64,000 bases of DNA from Legionella sheltonii (GCF_026191355.1 NZ_JAPHOQ010000014.1:1-64000), one strand, 5' to 3'; shown: positions 30,788 through 39,588, counted from the first letter of the stretch. The notes: generated by a model from the letters alone, not told the origin. Program-made: numbers and translations.

Positions 30788-31576
30788 ATGACGTTGACTG
30801 TAACAATAATAACCAAAAATGAAGAGAGGAATATCAGAAGGTGTCTCGAATCCGTTCGATTTGCTGATGAAATAATTGTCCTGGATTCGGGAAGCACCGA
30901 TAAAACAGTAGCCATTGCCAAAGAATATACGGAACATGTTTTCTCTACTGACTGGCCTGGTTATGGTGCTCAAAAACAGAGAGCCTTATCAAAAGCTCGG
31001 AGTGACTGGGTATTGAATCTTGATGCTGATGAATCAGTCAGCGAGGAATTGCAACGAGAAATCATGAAATCTATGGCGTCTAATTCAGCAGATGCTTTTA
31101 GAATAGCAATTCAAATGCATTTTTATAATAAACCCCTAAAGTATTCTTCTAGCCCTAAGCGTCATATTCGTCTTTTTAAACGAGCGAATGCACATTTTAG
31201 TGATGATATTGTCCATGAAAAAATAGTACTTCCAGAGGGTGCACGAATAGGTAAAATTAAAAGCCCCATTAAGCACCACTCCTTTAAAGACGTCAGTCAT
31301 GTTTTATATAAGATGAATAAATATTCATCTTATAGTGCAAAAACATATATTCAAAAGAAAAGAACCCCCAGTTTTATAAAAACGATGGCCAGCACTTCAT
31401 GGATGTTCCTCCGGTGTTATATCTTGCAATGTGGTTTTTTGGATGGCAGAATAGGTTTTTTATTTGCAGTATTTAATGCACAAGGAACATTTTATCGTGG
31501 CATTAAGCAATTGTATCAAGATATTGATATGGAACAGTTGCCTTCTTTGGCAAAAAGTACAGAGGAATTAATTTGA
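30788..31576 (+). CDS. Family 2 glycosyltransferase, WaaE/KdtX-like
   Basis: 262 residues; N-terminal GT-A fold with VTIITKNEERNIRRCLES, IIVLDSGSTDKTVAIA and the DxD-type metal motif NLDADES. The DWPGYGAQKQRAL segment and the C-terminal part (SFKDVSHVLYKMNKYSSYSAKTY) are typical of WaaE/KdtX glycosyltransferases, which add glucose to the inner LPS core. The exact sugar is not readable. Its ATG follows the clpA stop with no gap, and it overlaps the next (ligase) gene by 4 bases. LPS genes and the Clp genes may thus share transcription. Confidence 0.86.
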   Translation: MTLTVTIITKNEERNIRRCLESVRFADEIIVLDSGSTDKTVAIAKEYTEHVFSTDWPGYGAQKQRALSKARSDWVLNLDADESVSEELQREIMKSMASNSADAFRIAIQMHFYNKPLKYSSSPKRHIRLFKRANAHFSDDIVHEKIVLPEGARIGKIKSPIKHHSFKDVSHVLYKMNKYSSYSAKTYIQKKRTPSFIKTMASTSWMFLRCYILQCGFLDGRIGFLFAVFNAQGTFYRGIKQLYQDIDMEQLPSLAKSTEELI

Positions 31577-32838
31577 TACGAAGCTTCCTAGAAGGAAAAG
31601 TTAATTTAATTGCACCAACCTTTCTTGTTTTCTTGGTCTTTTTTATTCCTATAAGCACCAGCATTAAATCAATTTTATTGATATTAAGCTTGCTTGCTTT
31701 GCTATTAACACCTTATTACAGACAATTTTTACCTTACGCATTTAATACATTATGGGCACGTTCCGCACTTGTTTTGTTTTTGTTTGTCCTTATTGCTTGT
31801 TTCTGGTCTCAAGCTCCATTTTCCTTACAATATAATGTTATTGATAAATATTCTAAACTCATTTTCTTACCCATTCTTGCAGTGGGGTTTGTTAAACCAA
31901 AGACAAGGCTATGGGTTTTGAATTCATATATATTGGTGATGTTACTCACCAGCATTCTTTCATGCCTTAAGGAGATACAACTTTTTGCGATCAACACAGA
32001 AGATCCGGGATATATTTTTTACAATCATATCGTTACGGGTTTTATGATTGCTTTAGGAGTTTATTTTGCCCTAATTTTAGTATTGCAGAATAATAAAAGC
32101 GGTTGGATGCGGTTTTTCTACTTACCTATGATTGTAGTGGGAAGTTATCAAATATTATTTATTAATACTGGAAGAACAGGCTATGTTACATATGGAATTT
32201 TAATGTCACTGGTTATCTTACAAAAATTTACACCCAAAAAAGCACTATTAGGGATGGTGATATTTCTTGGGGCAATTTGTTTGGTTTATGTTCTAAGTCC
32301 CGTAATGCAAGATAGAACTCTTTCAATGATTAATGAAATCAAGCTCTTGCAAAACAATCAGGCGAACACCTCCTTAGGTTTTAGAATTCAGTTTCATCAA
32401 TATGCCCAATCTTTATTTGAAAAGCATCCAATTTTAGGAGTGGGCACTGGAGGATTTCAGTATAACTTTGTTAAAGACCAACCGATTCCTGCTTGGGGGC
32501 ATAAGCTTAATGAGCCCCATAGTCAATATTGGCTGACTCTTTCCGAACTTGGTTTGGTAGGGATGGTTCTTTTCCTGATTTTTATAGGCACATTGTTTAC
32601 GACTATGTTGCAGTTAAATGAAATGAAACCATTTCTTTTAGGTCTGCTGGTTTCTTTTTGTATCTTATCTTTTTCAGACACTGTATTTTGCTATTCAACA
32701 ATAGGCTACCTATTAATACTTTTCAGCGCTTTGAGTTTTGGCGAATTAATTGAAAAAAATGAAAAAGGTGCAGTTCACACCATGTTACCATTCGAGATCG
32801 CTCCTTGTACTCGGGATGACGTGGGTTCGTTGTCCTAA
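31573..32838 (+). CDS. O-antigen ligase-like membrane protein (WaaL/Wzy family)
   Basis: 421 residues with 11-12 hydrophobic segments and a large periplasmic loop. The Wzy_C signature FEKHPILGVGTGGFQYNF followed by NEPHSQYWLTLSELGLVG contains the His region used by O-antigen ligases. It would join O-antigen or another glycan to lipid A-core in the periplasm. The start is TTG at 31573, overlapping the glycosyltransferase stop (TTGA). The last 20 or so residues (HTMLPFEIAPCTRDDVGSLS) are hydrophilic and encoded by a segment resembling the intergenic repeats (ctcgggatgacg), so the C-terminus may be a late extension. Confidence 0.82.
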   Translation: MIRSFLEGKVNLIAPTFLVFLVFFIPISTSIKSILLILSLLALLLTPYYRQFLPYAFNTLWARSALVLFLFVLIACFWSQAPFSLQYNVIDKYSKLIFLPILAVGFVKPKTRLWVLNSYILVMLLTSILSCLKEIQLFAINTEDPGYIFYNHIVTGFMIALGVYFALILVLQNNKSGWMRFFYLPMIVVGSYQILFINTGRTGYVTYGILMSLVILQKFTPKKALLGMVIFLGAICLVYVLSPVMQDRTLSMINEIKLLQNNQANTSLGFRIQFHQYAQSLFEKHPILGVGTGGFQYNFVKDQPIPAWGHKLNEPHSQYWLTLSELGLVGMVLFLIFIGTLFTTMLQLNEMKPFLLGLLVSFCILSFSDTVFCYSTIGYLLILFSALSFGELIEKNEKGAVHTMLPFEIAPCTRDDVGSLS

Positions 32839-32865
32839 TCTTGGCTACACATCAAAGCTATGTTC

Positions 32866-33687
32866 CTAAATATCTTCTAACTGTACCGGCCAAAGATGAT
32901 AAAAATGATGTACTGGACCATTTCCAAGGCCAACACTTTTCTCTTTTGCTGCGTTTATGGCATGGAATAAATAATTCTTTGCAATGCGACATGATGCAAT
33001 TAAATCTATGTTTTGAGCAAGACAGGCCGTTATTGCAGCGGAAAGGGTACAGCCAGTTCCATGAGTGTTTTTGGAATGAATCCTTGGGCTTCTAAACCAA
33101 TGAACGTCTCCATTTGCTCCTATTAATAAATCATTCGACTCCTGAGATGACAGATGTCCCCCTTTGAGTAAAACATATTTAGGACCAAAATCGAGTAATT
33201 TTTTTCCAACATTCAACATTTCTTCTTCATTGTTTGCGTGCAGCCCTGTAAATGTAGCTGCTTCCGGAAGATTCGGTGTAATTAACGTAGCAAGTGGCAT
33301 CAGTTGATTTATTAATGAACTTACGGCTTCAGGTAATAATAAGGGATCACCACTTTTAGCAACAGTTACAGGATCAATAACAATAGGAATATCTATTGCT
33401 CTTTTTTTAAGGAATGAAGAGACCAACTCGATGATTTCGCTGTTAAAGAGCATACCAATTTTTATGCTGTCGGGTTTAATGTCATCAAATAGAGCATGAA
33501 GTTGATCGTCTATGGCTTGTAATGGAATACTGTAGCAGCGTCTAACACCATGAGTGTTTTGTACTGGTAATGCAGTAAGAACAGTCATCCCATAACATCC
33601 AAATGCCGAAAAGGTTTTTAGATCTGCTTGAATTCCTGCGCCACCAGAACCATCAAATCCTGCTATAGATAAAGCTTTATAGTGCAT
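32866..33687 (-). CDS. thiD: Hydroxymethylpyrimidine/phosphomethylpyrimidine kinase
   Basis: Phosphorylates HMP and HMP-phosphate for thiamine synthesis or salvage. About 273 residues from ATG 33687 (MHYKALSIAGFDGSGGAGIQADLK), the standard ThiD start. An upstream in-frame start at 33705 adds six residues. Ribokinase-fold motifs are IDPVTVAKSGDPLL and the anion-hole/catalytic region NTHGTGCTLSAAI. It overlaps thiM by 11 bases, forming a thiM-thiD salvage pair. No TPP riboswitch is seen upstream of thiM. Confidence 0.95.
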   Translation of the reverse strand: MHYKALSIAGFDGSGGAGIQADLKTFSAFGCYGMTVLTALPVQNTHGVRRCYSIPLQAIDDQLHALFDDIKPDSIKIGMLFNSEIIELVSSFLKKRAIDIPIVIDPVTVAKSGDPLLLPEAVSSLINQLMPLATLITPNLPEAATFTGLHANNEEEMLNVGKKLLDFGPKYVLLKGGHLSSQESNDLLIGANGDVHWFRSPRIHSKNTHGTGCTLSAAITACLAQNIDLIASCRIAKNYLFHAINAAKEKSVGLGNGPVHHFYHLWPVQLEDI

Positions 33688-34474
33688 CTTGCGATACTCT
33701 CTCAATTGTTTGTGACATTAATGACCAGTCAGGATGAAATAAATTATCGATAAATACCTGTTTGAATGCGGCAGGCCCTTTTACTTGTTCATGAGCCAAT
33801 TGTCCGCATAAACTAAAATATGCAGTTGCTTGCAGTGCTGCTTGAAAATAATCGGAATGACAGGCAATGAATGCGCTAAGAACGGCAGTCATCGTACAAC
33901 CCATTCCAGTAATCAGTGGCATAAAGCTAGAACCAAATTGCAGTATTTTGTGATCCACTCCATTGGTTATAAAGTCTTCGGGGCCGCTAATCACAACTGT
34001 TTTTTGTGACTGCGCCAGCACTTGAGCACTTTGGATTGCGCCAGTCACAGGATCAGCGCTTTCAACCCCTTTTGTCGCCCCATTTGAACCCGCTAATGAG
34101 ATGATTTCACTGGCATTTCCTCTAACGACTTGAGCAAAAGGAAGTAATCTCATTGCCGAAGAAGTACGGAGCTTACTTGCACCAGCACCCACAGGATCTA
34201 GAATTAATGGTTTACCTATAGCGTGTGCAACTTGAGCTGCAAATAAGGCTCGCTCCATAAAGGCATCATCTAGAGTACCTATGTTGACATATACAGCTTG
34301 ACTAAGATTGGCTAATTCTTCAATTTCGGCTTCAGACTCAGACATAAGAGGAGCAGCGCCTAAAGCCAAAAGACTATTCGCCATAAAATCCATGGTGACG
34401 TAATTGGTTAGGCAAAGTATTAATGGTTTTTGCTTCTTTAATAAAGTGATAGTAGATTGTATCTGATCGAGCAT
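33677..34474 (-). CDS. thiM: Hydroxyethylthiazole kinase
   Basis: Phosphorylates the thiazole alcohol (HET) in thiamine salvage. The 265 residues start KPLILCLTNYVTMDFMANSLLALGAAPLMSE, the family hallmark, with LDPVGAGASKLR in the middle. GMGCTMTAVLSAF is the ATP/anion-hole region. It is first gene of the thiM-thiD pair. The upstream gap of about 60 bases holds only a hairpin, so there is no room for a typical thiamine riboswitch and control is not evident. Confidence 0.95.
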   Translation of the reverse strand: MLDQIQSTITLLKKQKPLILCLTNYVTMDFMANSLLALGAAPLMSESEAEIEELANLSQAVYVNIGTLDDAFMERALFAAQVAHAIGKPLILDPVGAGASKLRTSSAMRLLPFAQVVRGNASEIISLAGSNGATKGVESADPVTGAIQSAQVLAQSQKTVVISGPEDFITNGVDHKILQFGSSFMPLITGMGCTMTAVLSAFIACHSDYFQAALQATAYFSLCGQLAHEQVKGPAAFKQVFIDNLFHPDWSLMSQTIERVSQDAL

Positions 34475-34491
34475 GTAAGTTCCTGATGGCT

Positions 34492-34524
34492 ATACTTCAC
34501 GGAATAATAGAAGCCGCGAAGTAT
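34492..34524. repeat. Hairpin between the Cys-rich gene and thiM
   Basis: Arms atacttcacgg (34492-34502) and ccgcgaagtat (34514-34524) pair over 11 positions. The single mismatch becomes a G-U pair in minus-strand RNA. It lies 11 bases after the stop of the 34536 gene and upstream of thiM, so it may terminate the former; no T-run follows. Confidence 0.5.
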
Positions 34525-34535
34525 ATATCGGAAGC

Positions 34536-34883
34536 TTACCAAGCTGCAATTTTCTCTTCTGGCCTCAATGAGCATTCTTCTGATATAGAGCCGTCATTAC
34601 ATACAACAAGCCCTGTTATGCTATAAGTAGTTACAGGACCGCCTTTCCATAAGCAGCAACCCCGAAAGAGTTGTAAATCCATTACAGCATGTGGTGTGCA
34701 ATAACATGTAGAGTAAAAACCATTTTTACAAACAAGCCGTCCAGCTGAAGAGTCACAATAACTAATTCCGCCCATATTACTGCAACAGCCATCTATATAA
34801 AATTTAGTTCCTTGGGCCGCATTTGCGGGTGAGATCAGAATACATAATATACTTGCATAGAAAAAAGCTTTAAGTGAGTGCAT
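34536..34883 (-). CDS. Secreted Cys-rich protein with two CC-GG modules
   Basis: About 115 residues from ATG 34883 (MHSLKAFFYASILCILISPANA, a good signal peptide). An in-frame start at 34916 would add 11 charged residues. The mature part has two modules: CCSNMGGISYC...CKNG..STCYC and a more diverged CCLWKGGPV...VCNDGSISEEC. These resemble the CC-HGG modules of the protein at 7263-7736, without the Thr-rich linker. It is probably periplasmic or secreted with several disulfides. Function unknown. Confidence 0.65.
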   Translation of the reverse strand: MHSLKAFFYASILCILISPANAAQGTKFYIDGCCSNMGGISYCDSSAGRLVCKNGFYSTCYCTPHAVMDLQLFRGCCLWKGGPVTTYSITGLVVCNDGSISEECSLRPEEKIAAW

Positions 34884-34930
34884 CTTGATTTCTCGAGTTA
34901 TTTTTCTTTTTATCACTTTAGAATAACATA

Positions 34931-34957
34931 GGGCCTGTTTACATTTCTACTATCTTG
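34931..34957. repeat. Dispersed repeat at the rhomboid 3' end
   Basis: The segment ending in ttctactatcttg matches 55282-55307 (ending ttctactgtcttg) with one gap and a few changes. Here it contains the stop codon of the rhomboid gene, so the repeat supplies the end of that reading frame. Confidence 0.5.
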
Positions 34958-35567
34958 TCCAACCTGGGTCTGAAATGACTTGAAAATAATTGGGGTAAAG
35001 TCCAAATAGGTAGCTGACTGCTAAACCGGCGAGAAGACCAAACAAATGGGATTCCCAAGAGATGCCTTTTTCTTTGGGGAAAATACCAAAAAAAATACCA
35101 GCAAAATAGTAGATACTGATGATTCCCAAGATTATGGTCGTTAAAGTACCCTTTTGATAGATATTACTCACTAAAAAACCCCAATAACCGGTAATAAGGC
35201 CACTGGCCCCTACATGTAAGCCAGGTTTGGCAAAGCACCAAATAGCAATCCCACTTAAAATGGTAATCATTACCGTAACCACTAGAAAATAGTTAAGTCC
35301 GTTGATCAAAATGAAATTGCTTAAAACCACTAAAGGAATTGAATTAAAAAAAATGTGATTGAAATTTGCATGCAGGAGTGGGGCAAATAGGATACCAGGC
35401 ACGCCGCGGATATGTCTTGGGATGATACCTAGAAATAATATTTTTCTATAGACTAGGCTTACCAAAAAGAAAAGCCAGGGTATTAACAAAATAATTTCCA
35501 ATATAGGGATGTTATTTTTTGTTTGGCTTATAATGAAATCCAGACTATTGTTTAATTCTTCAAGCAT
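34950..35567 (-). CDS. Rhomboid-family intramembrane serine protease
   Basis: About 205 residues from ATG 35567 (MLEELNNSLDFII) with six or seven hydrophobic segments. Rhomboid features visible are HANFNHIFFNSIPL on helix 2, the catalytic Ser122 in HVGASGLITG and the catalytic His174 in ESHLFGLLAG. It cleaves membrane proteins within the bilayer; the substrate is unknown. An upstream in-frame start at 35615 exists, but those codons lie in a segment shared with an intergenic repeat (35592, 40648), so I prefer the later start. The hydrophilic tail ending DPGWTR also comes from repeat sequence. Confidence 0.87.
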   Translation of the reverse strand: MLEELNNSLDFIISQTKNNIPILEIILLIPWLFFLVSLVYRKILFLGIIPRHIRGVPGILFAPLLHANFNHIFFNSIPLVVLSNFILINGLNYFLVVTVMITILSGIAIWCFAKPGLHVGASGLITGYWGFLVSNIYQKGTLTTIILGIISIYYFAGIFFGIFPKEKGISWESHLFGLLAGLAVSYLFGLYPNYFQVISDPGWTR

Positions 35568-35591
35568 TTTTACGTATCCGTTTACGCCCAT

Positions 35592-35731
35592 GTACCGAAA
35601 GGCAGTATTTGGCATGGCGCGAAAAGAAGCATCAGAAGCCCCACATATGGATGTATGTTAGGTTTCCTCAGTATCGTTTACGCGCAACCAGGGTTCAAAT
35701 CCAACCTTTCACCAAAATTCAAGAATCCCTC
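35592..35731. repeat. Dispersed repeat, long copy
   Basis: Contains accgaaaggcagtatttg at its left and ccaacctttcaccaaaattc at its right. The same two blocks occur next to each other at 40648-40698 with only a few bases between them. The long copy has about 90 extra bases in the middle. It fills the gap between xseA and the rhomboid gene. Confidence 0.5.
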
Positions 35732-35746
35732 CTGGGCAGATACTTT

Positions 35747-37072
35747 TTACTCGTTAATTTGAGTGATTTCGCAAGTTAAATTACCTTGTGCCAAGAGTAT
35801 CTCGATTGAGTCGCCAATAGTTACTTGCTGACTGGAAAACAAAACCTTATTTTCTTTCGTTGCAATTGCATATCCTCTATCCAGTGTAGCCAAGGGGCTG
35901 ACTGCATGCAAGGTAGACAGTTGAGTTCTTAATTGATATTTAAGTTGATTTATTTTATTTTGCATGTGTTGGATTAACTGCAAAGTAATTTTTTGTAACA
36001 GCATCTGGGTTTGTTTGATTTGTGTTTTGGGGTTTTTAGCATTCAGATGATTGATGCACAGTTGCAATTGATGTGTTTTTCGTTTGATAAGATACACCAT
36101 ATGAGCAATTAATTGCCGCTCCAGATAATCGGAAGTTTGCCAGTAACTCGCAATTGCTTTTTGTGGTGATGATATCTTGTCGATTAAATGCTGGAGTTTA
36201 ATTTGGTATTTTTGCAAAAAACGATGCGTTGCTTCATGCATTCGTGAGATAGAGTGATTTAATAATTTAACCAATTCATTACAATCAGGGGTTACCGCTG
36301 TAGCGGCAGCGGTAGGTGTTTCTGCCCTGTAATCCGATACAAAGTCAGCAATTGTAAAATCTGTTTCATGCCCTATCCCAGATACGACAGGGATTGAGCT
36401 CCTTGCAATATGGCGCGCTAATTGCTCGTCATTAAACGCCCAAAGATCTTCAATACTTCCTCCCCCACGAGCAAGAAGAAGTACATCACATCGATGTTCC
36501 TTATTCGCCAGTTCTAATGCATTAATCAATTGTTGTGCCGCACCAGCACCTTGCACTTCACTGGGATAGATTATGACCTTAGCTAAGGGGAATCGGCGAG
36601 CAAGAGTGGATAGTATATCGCGAATTGCAGCCCCAGTTGTTGAAGTGATTACTCCGATGATACGAGGCATGACCGGAATGGGTCTCTTTTTTGTGGTGTC
36701 AAATAAACCTTCTAAGGCGAGTTTATTTTTTAACGCTTCAAAACGTTGATAGAGTGCACCAAGACCTGCTTCGGTAATTTGTTCCACGATCAATTGATAA
36801 TCGCCACGTGCTTCATAAAGGCTCAATCTTCCACTGGCAACTATATGCTGGCCATCGGTAAGTTTATGCGCACTGACATGGCGGTTTTTAAAGTAAACAC
36901 AACGGATTTGGGCGTTGCTGTCTTTTAAGGTAAAATAAAAATGTCCTGAGGAGGGTTTACTCAAATTAGAAACTTCTCCTTCAACGTCAACTATTCCCAG
37001 TTCATTTTCAAGATAGCTTTTAACTTGTCGGTTGAGCTGAGTTACTGTAAGAATTTTGTTTTGTTTTTCCAT
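35747..37072 (-). CDS. xseA: Exodeoxyribonuclease VII large subunit
   Basis: With XseB degrades single-stranded DNA in both directions. The 441 residues carry an N-terminal OB-fold (VTQLNRQVKSYLENELG, HFYFTLKDSNAQIRCV). A catalytic domain contains PRIIGVITSTTGAAIRDI, LLARGGGSIEDLWAFNDE and SGIGHETDFTIADFVSDYRAETPTAAA. A long helical C-terminal part ends LDRGYAI. Start ATG at 37072 is typical. No xseB is adjacent. It is flanked by repeat sequence downstream. Confidence 0.96.
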   Translation of the reverse strand: MEKQNKILTVTQLNRQVKSYLENELGIVDVEGEVSNLSKPSSGHFYFTLKDSNAQIRCVYFKNRHVSAHKLTDGQHIVASGRLSLYEARGDYQLIVEQITEAGLGALYQRFEALKNKLALEGLFDTTKKRPIPVMPRIIGVITSTTGAAIRDILSTLARRFPLAKVIIYPSEVQGAGAAQQLINALELANKEHRCDVLLLARGGGSIEDLWAFNDEQLARHIARSSIPVVSGIGHETDFTIADFVSDYRAETPTAAATAVTPDCNELVKLLNHSISRMHEATHRFLQKYQIKLQHLIDKISSPQKAIASYWQTSDYLERQLIAHMVYLIKRKTHQLQLCINHLNAKNPKTQIKQTQMLLQKITLQLIQHMQNKINQLKYQLRTQLSTLHAVSPLATLDRGYAIATKENKVLFSSQQVTIGDSIEILLAQGNLTCEITQINE

Positions 37073-37258
37073 GATAAGTTAAAATTATCCCATAAAAAAT
37101 GACAAAGAAATAGAAAACAATCCTTTTGGTTTAAATTTTAAACATAACAAAAGTATTCCATCTTTAAGATGCAGAGTAACAAAATTCATTGTAGACTTAC
37201 AGCACAAAGAGTGAACTTCATGCATAAGCCATCTTGGCAAACCTTCTAAGAATAGGCT

Positions 37259-38053
37259 ATGATCTTTTCTCTAAAAAATAAGAATAAAAATAAAATGAAC
37301 TCTTTCTTCAAAAATAGAAAATTAGGTATTTTCTGCTCATTTTTGTTTTTCCTCATCACCATGAGTATGACGGGTTGTGTTGACTTATCAGGCGGCAGGG
37401 CTTCTGAGAAAAAACCAATACCAAAGATCGCTCAATCTGTGGTCCATCAACCTACATCTCCGAAATCAACGAAACAAGTGAAAACAGTAAAGGCGAGTAA
37501 AACCCAATCCTATCGGGGTGAAGTACATACGATGTTAGGTGGCCTTGGACTTTTTAGTACGGGTATGCGAACACTCAGTGGTACTGTTGTTGAGGAATGT
37601 AATATACCAGCACCCAGTAATATGTGGTACAACGCTGGTAATGTAACGCGTTCTATTGTTTCTTATTATCAAAAACATAAGATGCATCGACCTATTATTC
37701 TAGTAGGGCATTCTTTGGGTGCTAATGAGCAAATTAAAGTAGCACGTAATCTTGATAAAGCAGGCATTCCAGTGGATTTACTCGTTACTGTAGATGCAGT
37801 GTCTCAAACAATTGTACCTCCAAATGTGAAGCATGCGATGAATTTTTACAAACCTGGTTTTGTTCCCATGTTTAGTGGTTTAAAACTCAGGGCAGTAAAT
37901 CCAGAAAAAACCCGTATTGACAATATCAATGTCGCTACGATAAAAGGAATTCAAGTGAATCATTTCACGATTGATAAAGATCCTGTGGTTCAAGCAATGA
38001 TAATGGATGAAGTGAAAAAGGTGTTGAGTAATGCAAATAAAGCAAAAGGGTAA
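37259..38053 (+). CDS. Lipoprotein with alpha/beta-hydrolase fold
   Basis: 264 residues from ATG 37259, or 252 from the ATG at 37295, which gives a tidier signal peptide. The sequence TMSMTGC at residues 34-40 is a lipobox-like lipidation site, so the protein is probably membrane-anchored. After a Lys/Ser/Pro-rich linker (41-85) the hydrolase domain shows the nucleophile elbow GHSLG with Ser152, then Asp179 in LVTVDAV and His235 in VNHFTID, a complete triad. The fold suggests an esterase or lipase; substrate unknown. The gene overlaps the monooxygenase gene by 23 bases. Confidence 0.72.
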   Translation: MIFSLKNKNKNKMNSFFKNRKLGIFCSFLFFLITMSMTGCVDLSGGRASEKKPIPKIAQSVVHQPTSPKSTKQVKTVKASKTQSYRGEVHTMLGGLGLFSTGMRTLSGTVVEECNIPAPSNMWYNAGNVTRSIVSYYQKHKMHRPIILVGHSLGANEQIKVARNLDKAGIPVDLLVTVDAVSQTIVPPNVKHAMNFYKPGFVPMFSGLKLRAVNPEKTRIDNINVATIKGIQVNHFTIDKDPVVQAMIMDEVKKVLSNANKAKG

Positions 38054-39341
38054 AAAAGATTGTCCTCGTGTCTGCGTTATTGGAGCAGGTCCAAGTGGAC
38101 TTGCTGCAATTAAAAATTTGCAAGAACAGGGAATAACTGATATCACCGTCTTCGAAAAAAATAATCAGATCGGTGGTAACTGGATCTATGATGAAGATAA
38201 TAATCATTCCAGTGTTTATGAAACCACACATATTATCAGTTCTAAGCGGTGGTCGGAGTTTGAAGATTTTCCTATGCCGGCGCACTTTCCTGATTATCCA
38301 GCACATGCCTTGGTTTTAGATTATTTCAAAAGTTATGCTGAACATTTTGATTTGATTAAGTACATCCGTTTTAATACCAATGTTGTAAAGGTACAACATA
38401 CCGATCATCATCAATGGAACGTTCTTTTTGAAAACGATCAAGGTACTCATGAAGAGTGTTTCGATTATTTGTTGGTTGCTAATGGCCATCATTGGGACCC
38501 TTTCATGCCAGAATATCCAGGTACATTTTCTGGACAATTACTCCATTCGCATCAATATAAAAAAGCCTCAGTATTTAAAGATCAACGTGTTTTGGTAGTT
38601 GGAGGGGGAAATTCTGCTTGTGATATAGCCGTAGAGATAGCGCGTATTTCACCTAAAACCTGTATTAGTATGCGTAGAGGCTATAATATTTTTCCTAAAT
38701 TTGTATTTGGTAAGCCGACTGATGATGCTGTGGCTAAAATCAGATGGATGCCTTCATGGTTAAGACAGAAAGTTTTGAGCTTTTTTATTCGTATTCTTCA
38801 AGGTCGATATGCCAAGTATAAATTAATGAAGCCTGATTGTGGTCCTTTAGAAATTCACCCAACCATTAATTCAGAATTGCTCTATTTTATTAGGCATGGA
38901 GAAATTTTTCCTCGCCCCGGAATTACTCATTTTGAAGGAAATCGAGTTTATTTTACTCATGGCAATTATGAAGAGTTTGATACAGTAATTTTTGCCACAG
39001 GGTACAAAATCAGTTTCCCATTTCTTGATAAAGAAATTGCAGACTTTAGTAACTCAACCAAAATACCCCTTTATAGAAAAATGATGCATCCAGACTATGA
39101 TAATTTATATTTTATTGGTTTGTGTCAGCCTCAAGGGTGTATTTGGCCTCTTGCGGATTACCAATCAAAAATAGTTGCACGTATTATTATGGGTACTTTA
39201 AATCGACCTGATAAATTGCACGAAAAAATTATTCAAGAAATGGATAAACCCCATTATCGATTTAAATCGCATATACGACATGCCGTAGAAGTGGATTATC
39301 ATAAATTCCGCCAAGAGTTATTGGATATGCTGGAAGCTTAA
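38031..39341 (+). CDS. Flavin-containing monooxygenase
   Basis: A 436-residue class B FMO-like enzyme that would oxygenate N or S atoms using FAD and NADPH. Motifs in order are VCVIGAGPSGLAAI (FAD site), VFEKNNQIGGNW, the FMO fingerprint FSGQLLHSHQYKK, VLVVGGGNSACDIAVE (NADPH site) and TVIFATGYKISFPFLD. The sequence is notably like eukaryotic FMOs, a kind of gene often seen in Legionella. It starts inside the end of the lipoprotein hydrolase gene, which implies co-expression. Confidence 0.9.
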   Translation: MQIKQKGKKDCPRVCVIGAGPSGLAAIKNLQEQGITDITVFEKNNQIGGNWIYDEDNNHSSVYETTHIISSKRWSEFEDFPMPAHFPDYPAHALVLDYFKSYAEHFDLIKYIRFNTNVVKVQHTDHHQWNVLFENDQGTHEECFDYLLVANGHHWDPFMPEYPGTFSGQLLHSHQYKKASVFKDQRVLVVGGGNSACDIAVEIARISPKTCISMRRGYNIFPKFVFGKPTDDAVAKIRWMPSWLRQKVLSFFIRILQGRYAKYKLMKPDCGPLEIHPTINSELLYFIRHGEIFPRPGITHFEGNRVYFTHGNYEEFDTVIFATGYKISFPFLDKEIADFSNSTKIPLYRKMMHPDYDNLYFIGLCQPQGCIWPLADYQSKIVARIIMGTLNRPDKLHEKIIQEMDKPHYRFKSHIRHAVEVDYHKFRQELLDMLEA

Positions 39342-39351
39342 GTGGGGTTTT

Positions 39352-39400
39352 TGTAGCCTGGCTGTAGTGCACGCTCTGCTATCCCGAGCATAGCGAGGCA
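39352..39400. repeat. Dispersed repeat in the FMO/SDR gap
   Basis: The segment begins with gtagcctggctgtag and contains tatcccgagcatagcgagg, two blocks shared with other gaps (9209, 40726, 49903, 58221, 63476). The rest of the 247-base gap holds ggtcca/tggacc-type short repeats near 39428-39492 and no gene. Confidence 0.5.
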
Positions 39401-39588
39401 TGTCCATGTTTGTAGCACAGCACGCAGGTTGGGCTTTGGTCCATCAAAACAGCCATCATACGACTTGATGTGTTGGGCCAAGGTCCAACACAACTGTTCA
39501 AACCTATTTGTCAATAGAGGCTAATAAAACCAAGTTACTTTTCACCACCATGGATATTGGCGCCCATGCGCTGCACCCAGGTTACATT

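Noticed and set aside
32841..33095. 84-codon plus-strand frame opposite thiD
   Set aside because: It is entirely antisense to the conserved end of thiD and has no family resemblance.
34475..34535. TPP riboswitch upstream of thiM
   Set aside because: The gap is about 60 bases and shows only a simple hairpin; conserved thiamine-box motifs such as CTGAGA are absent.
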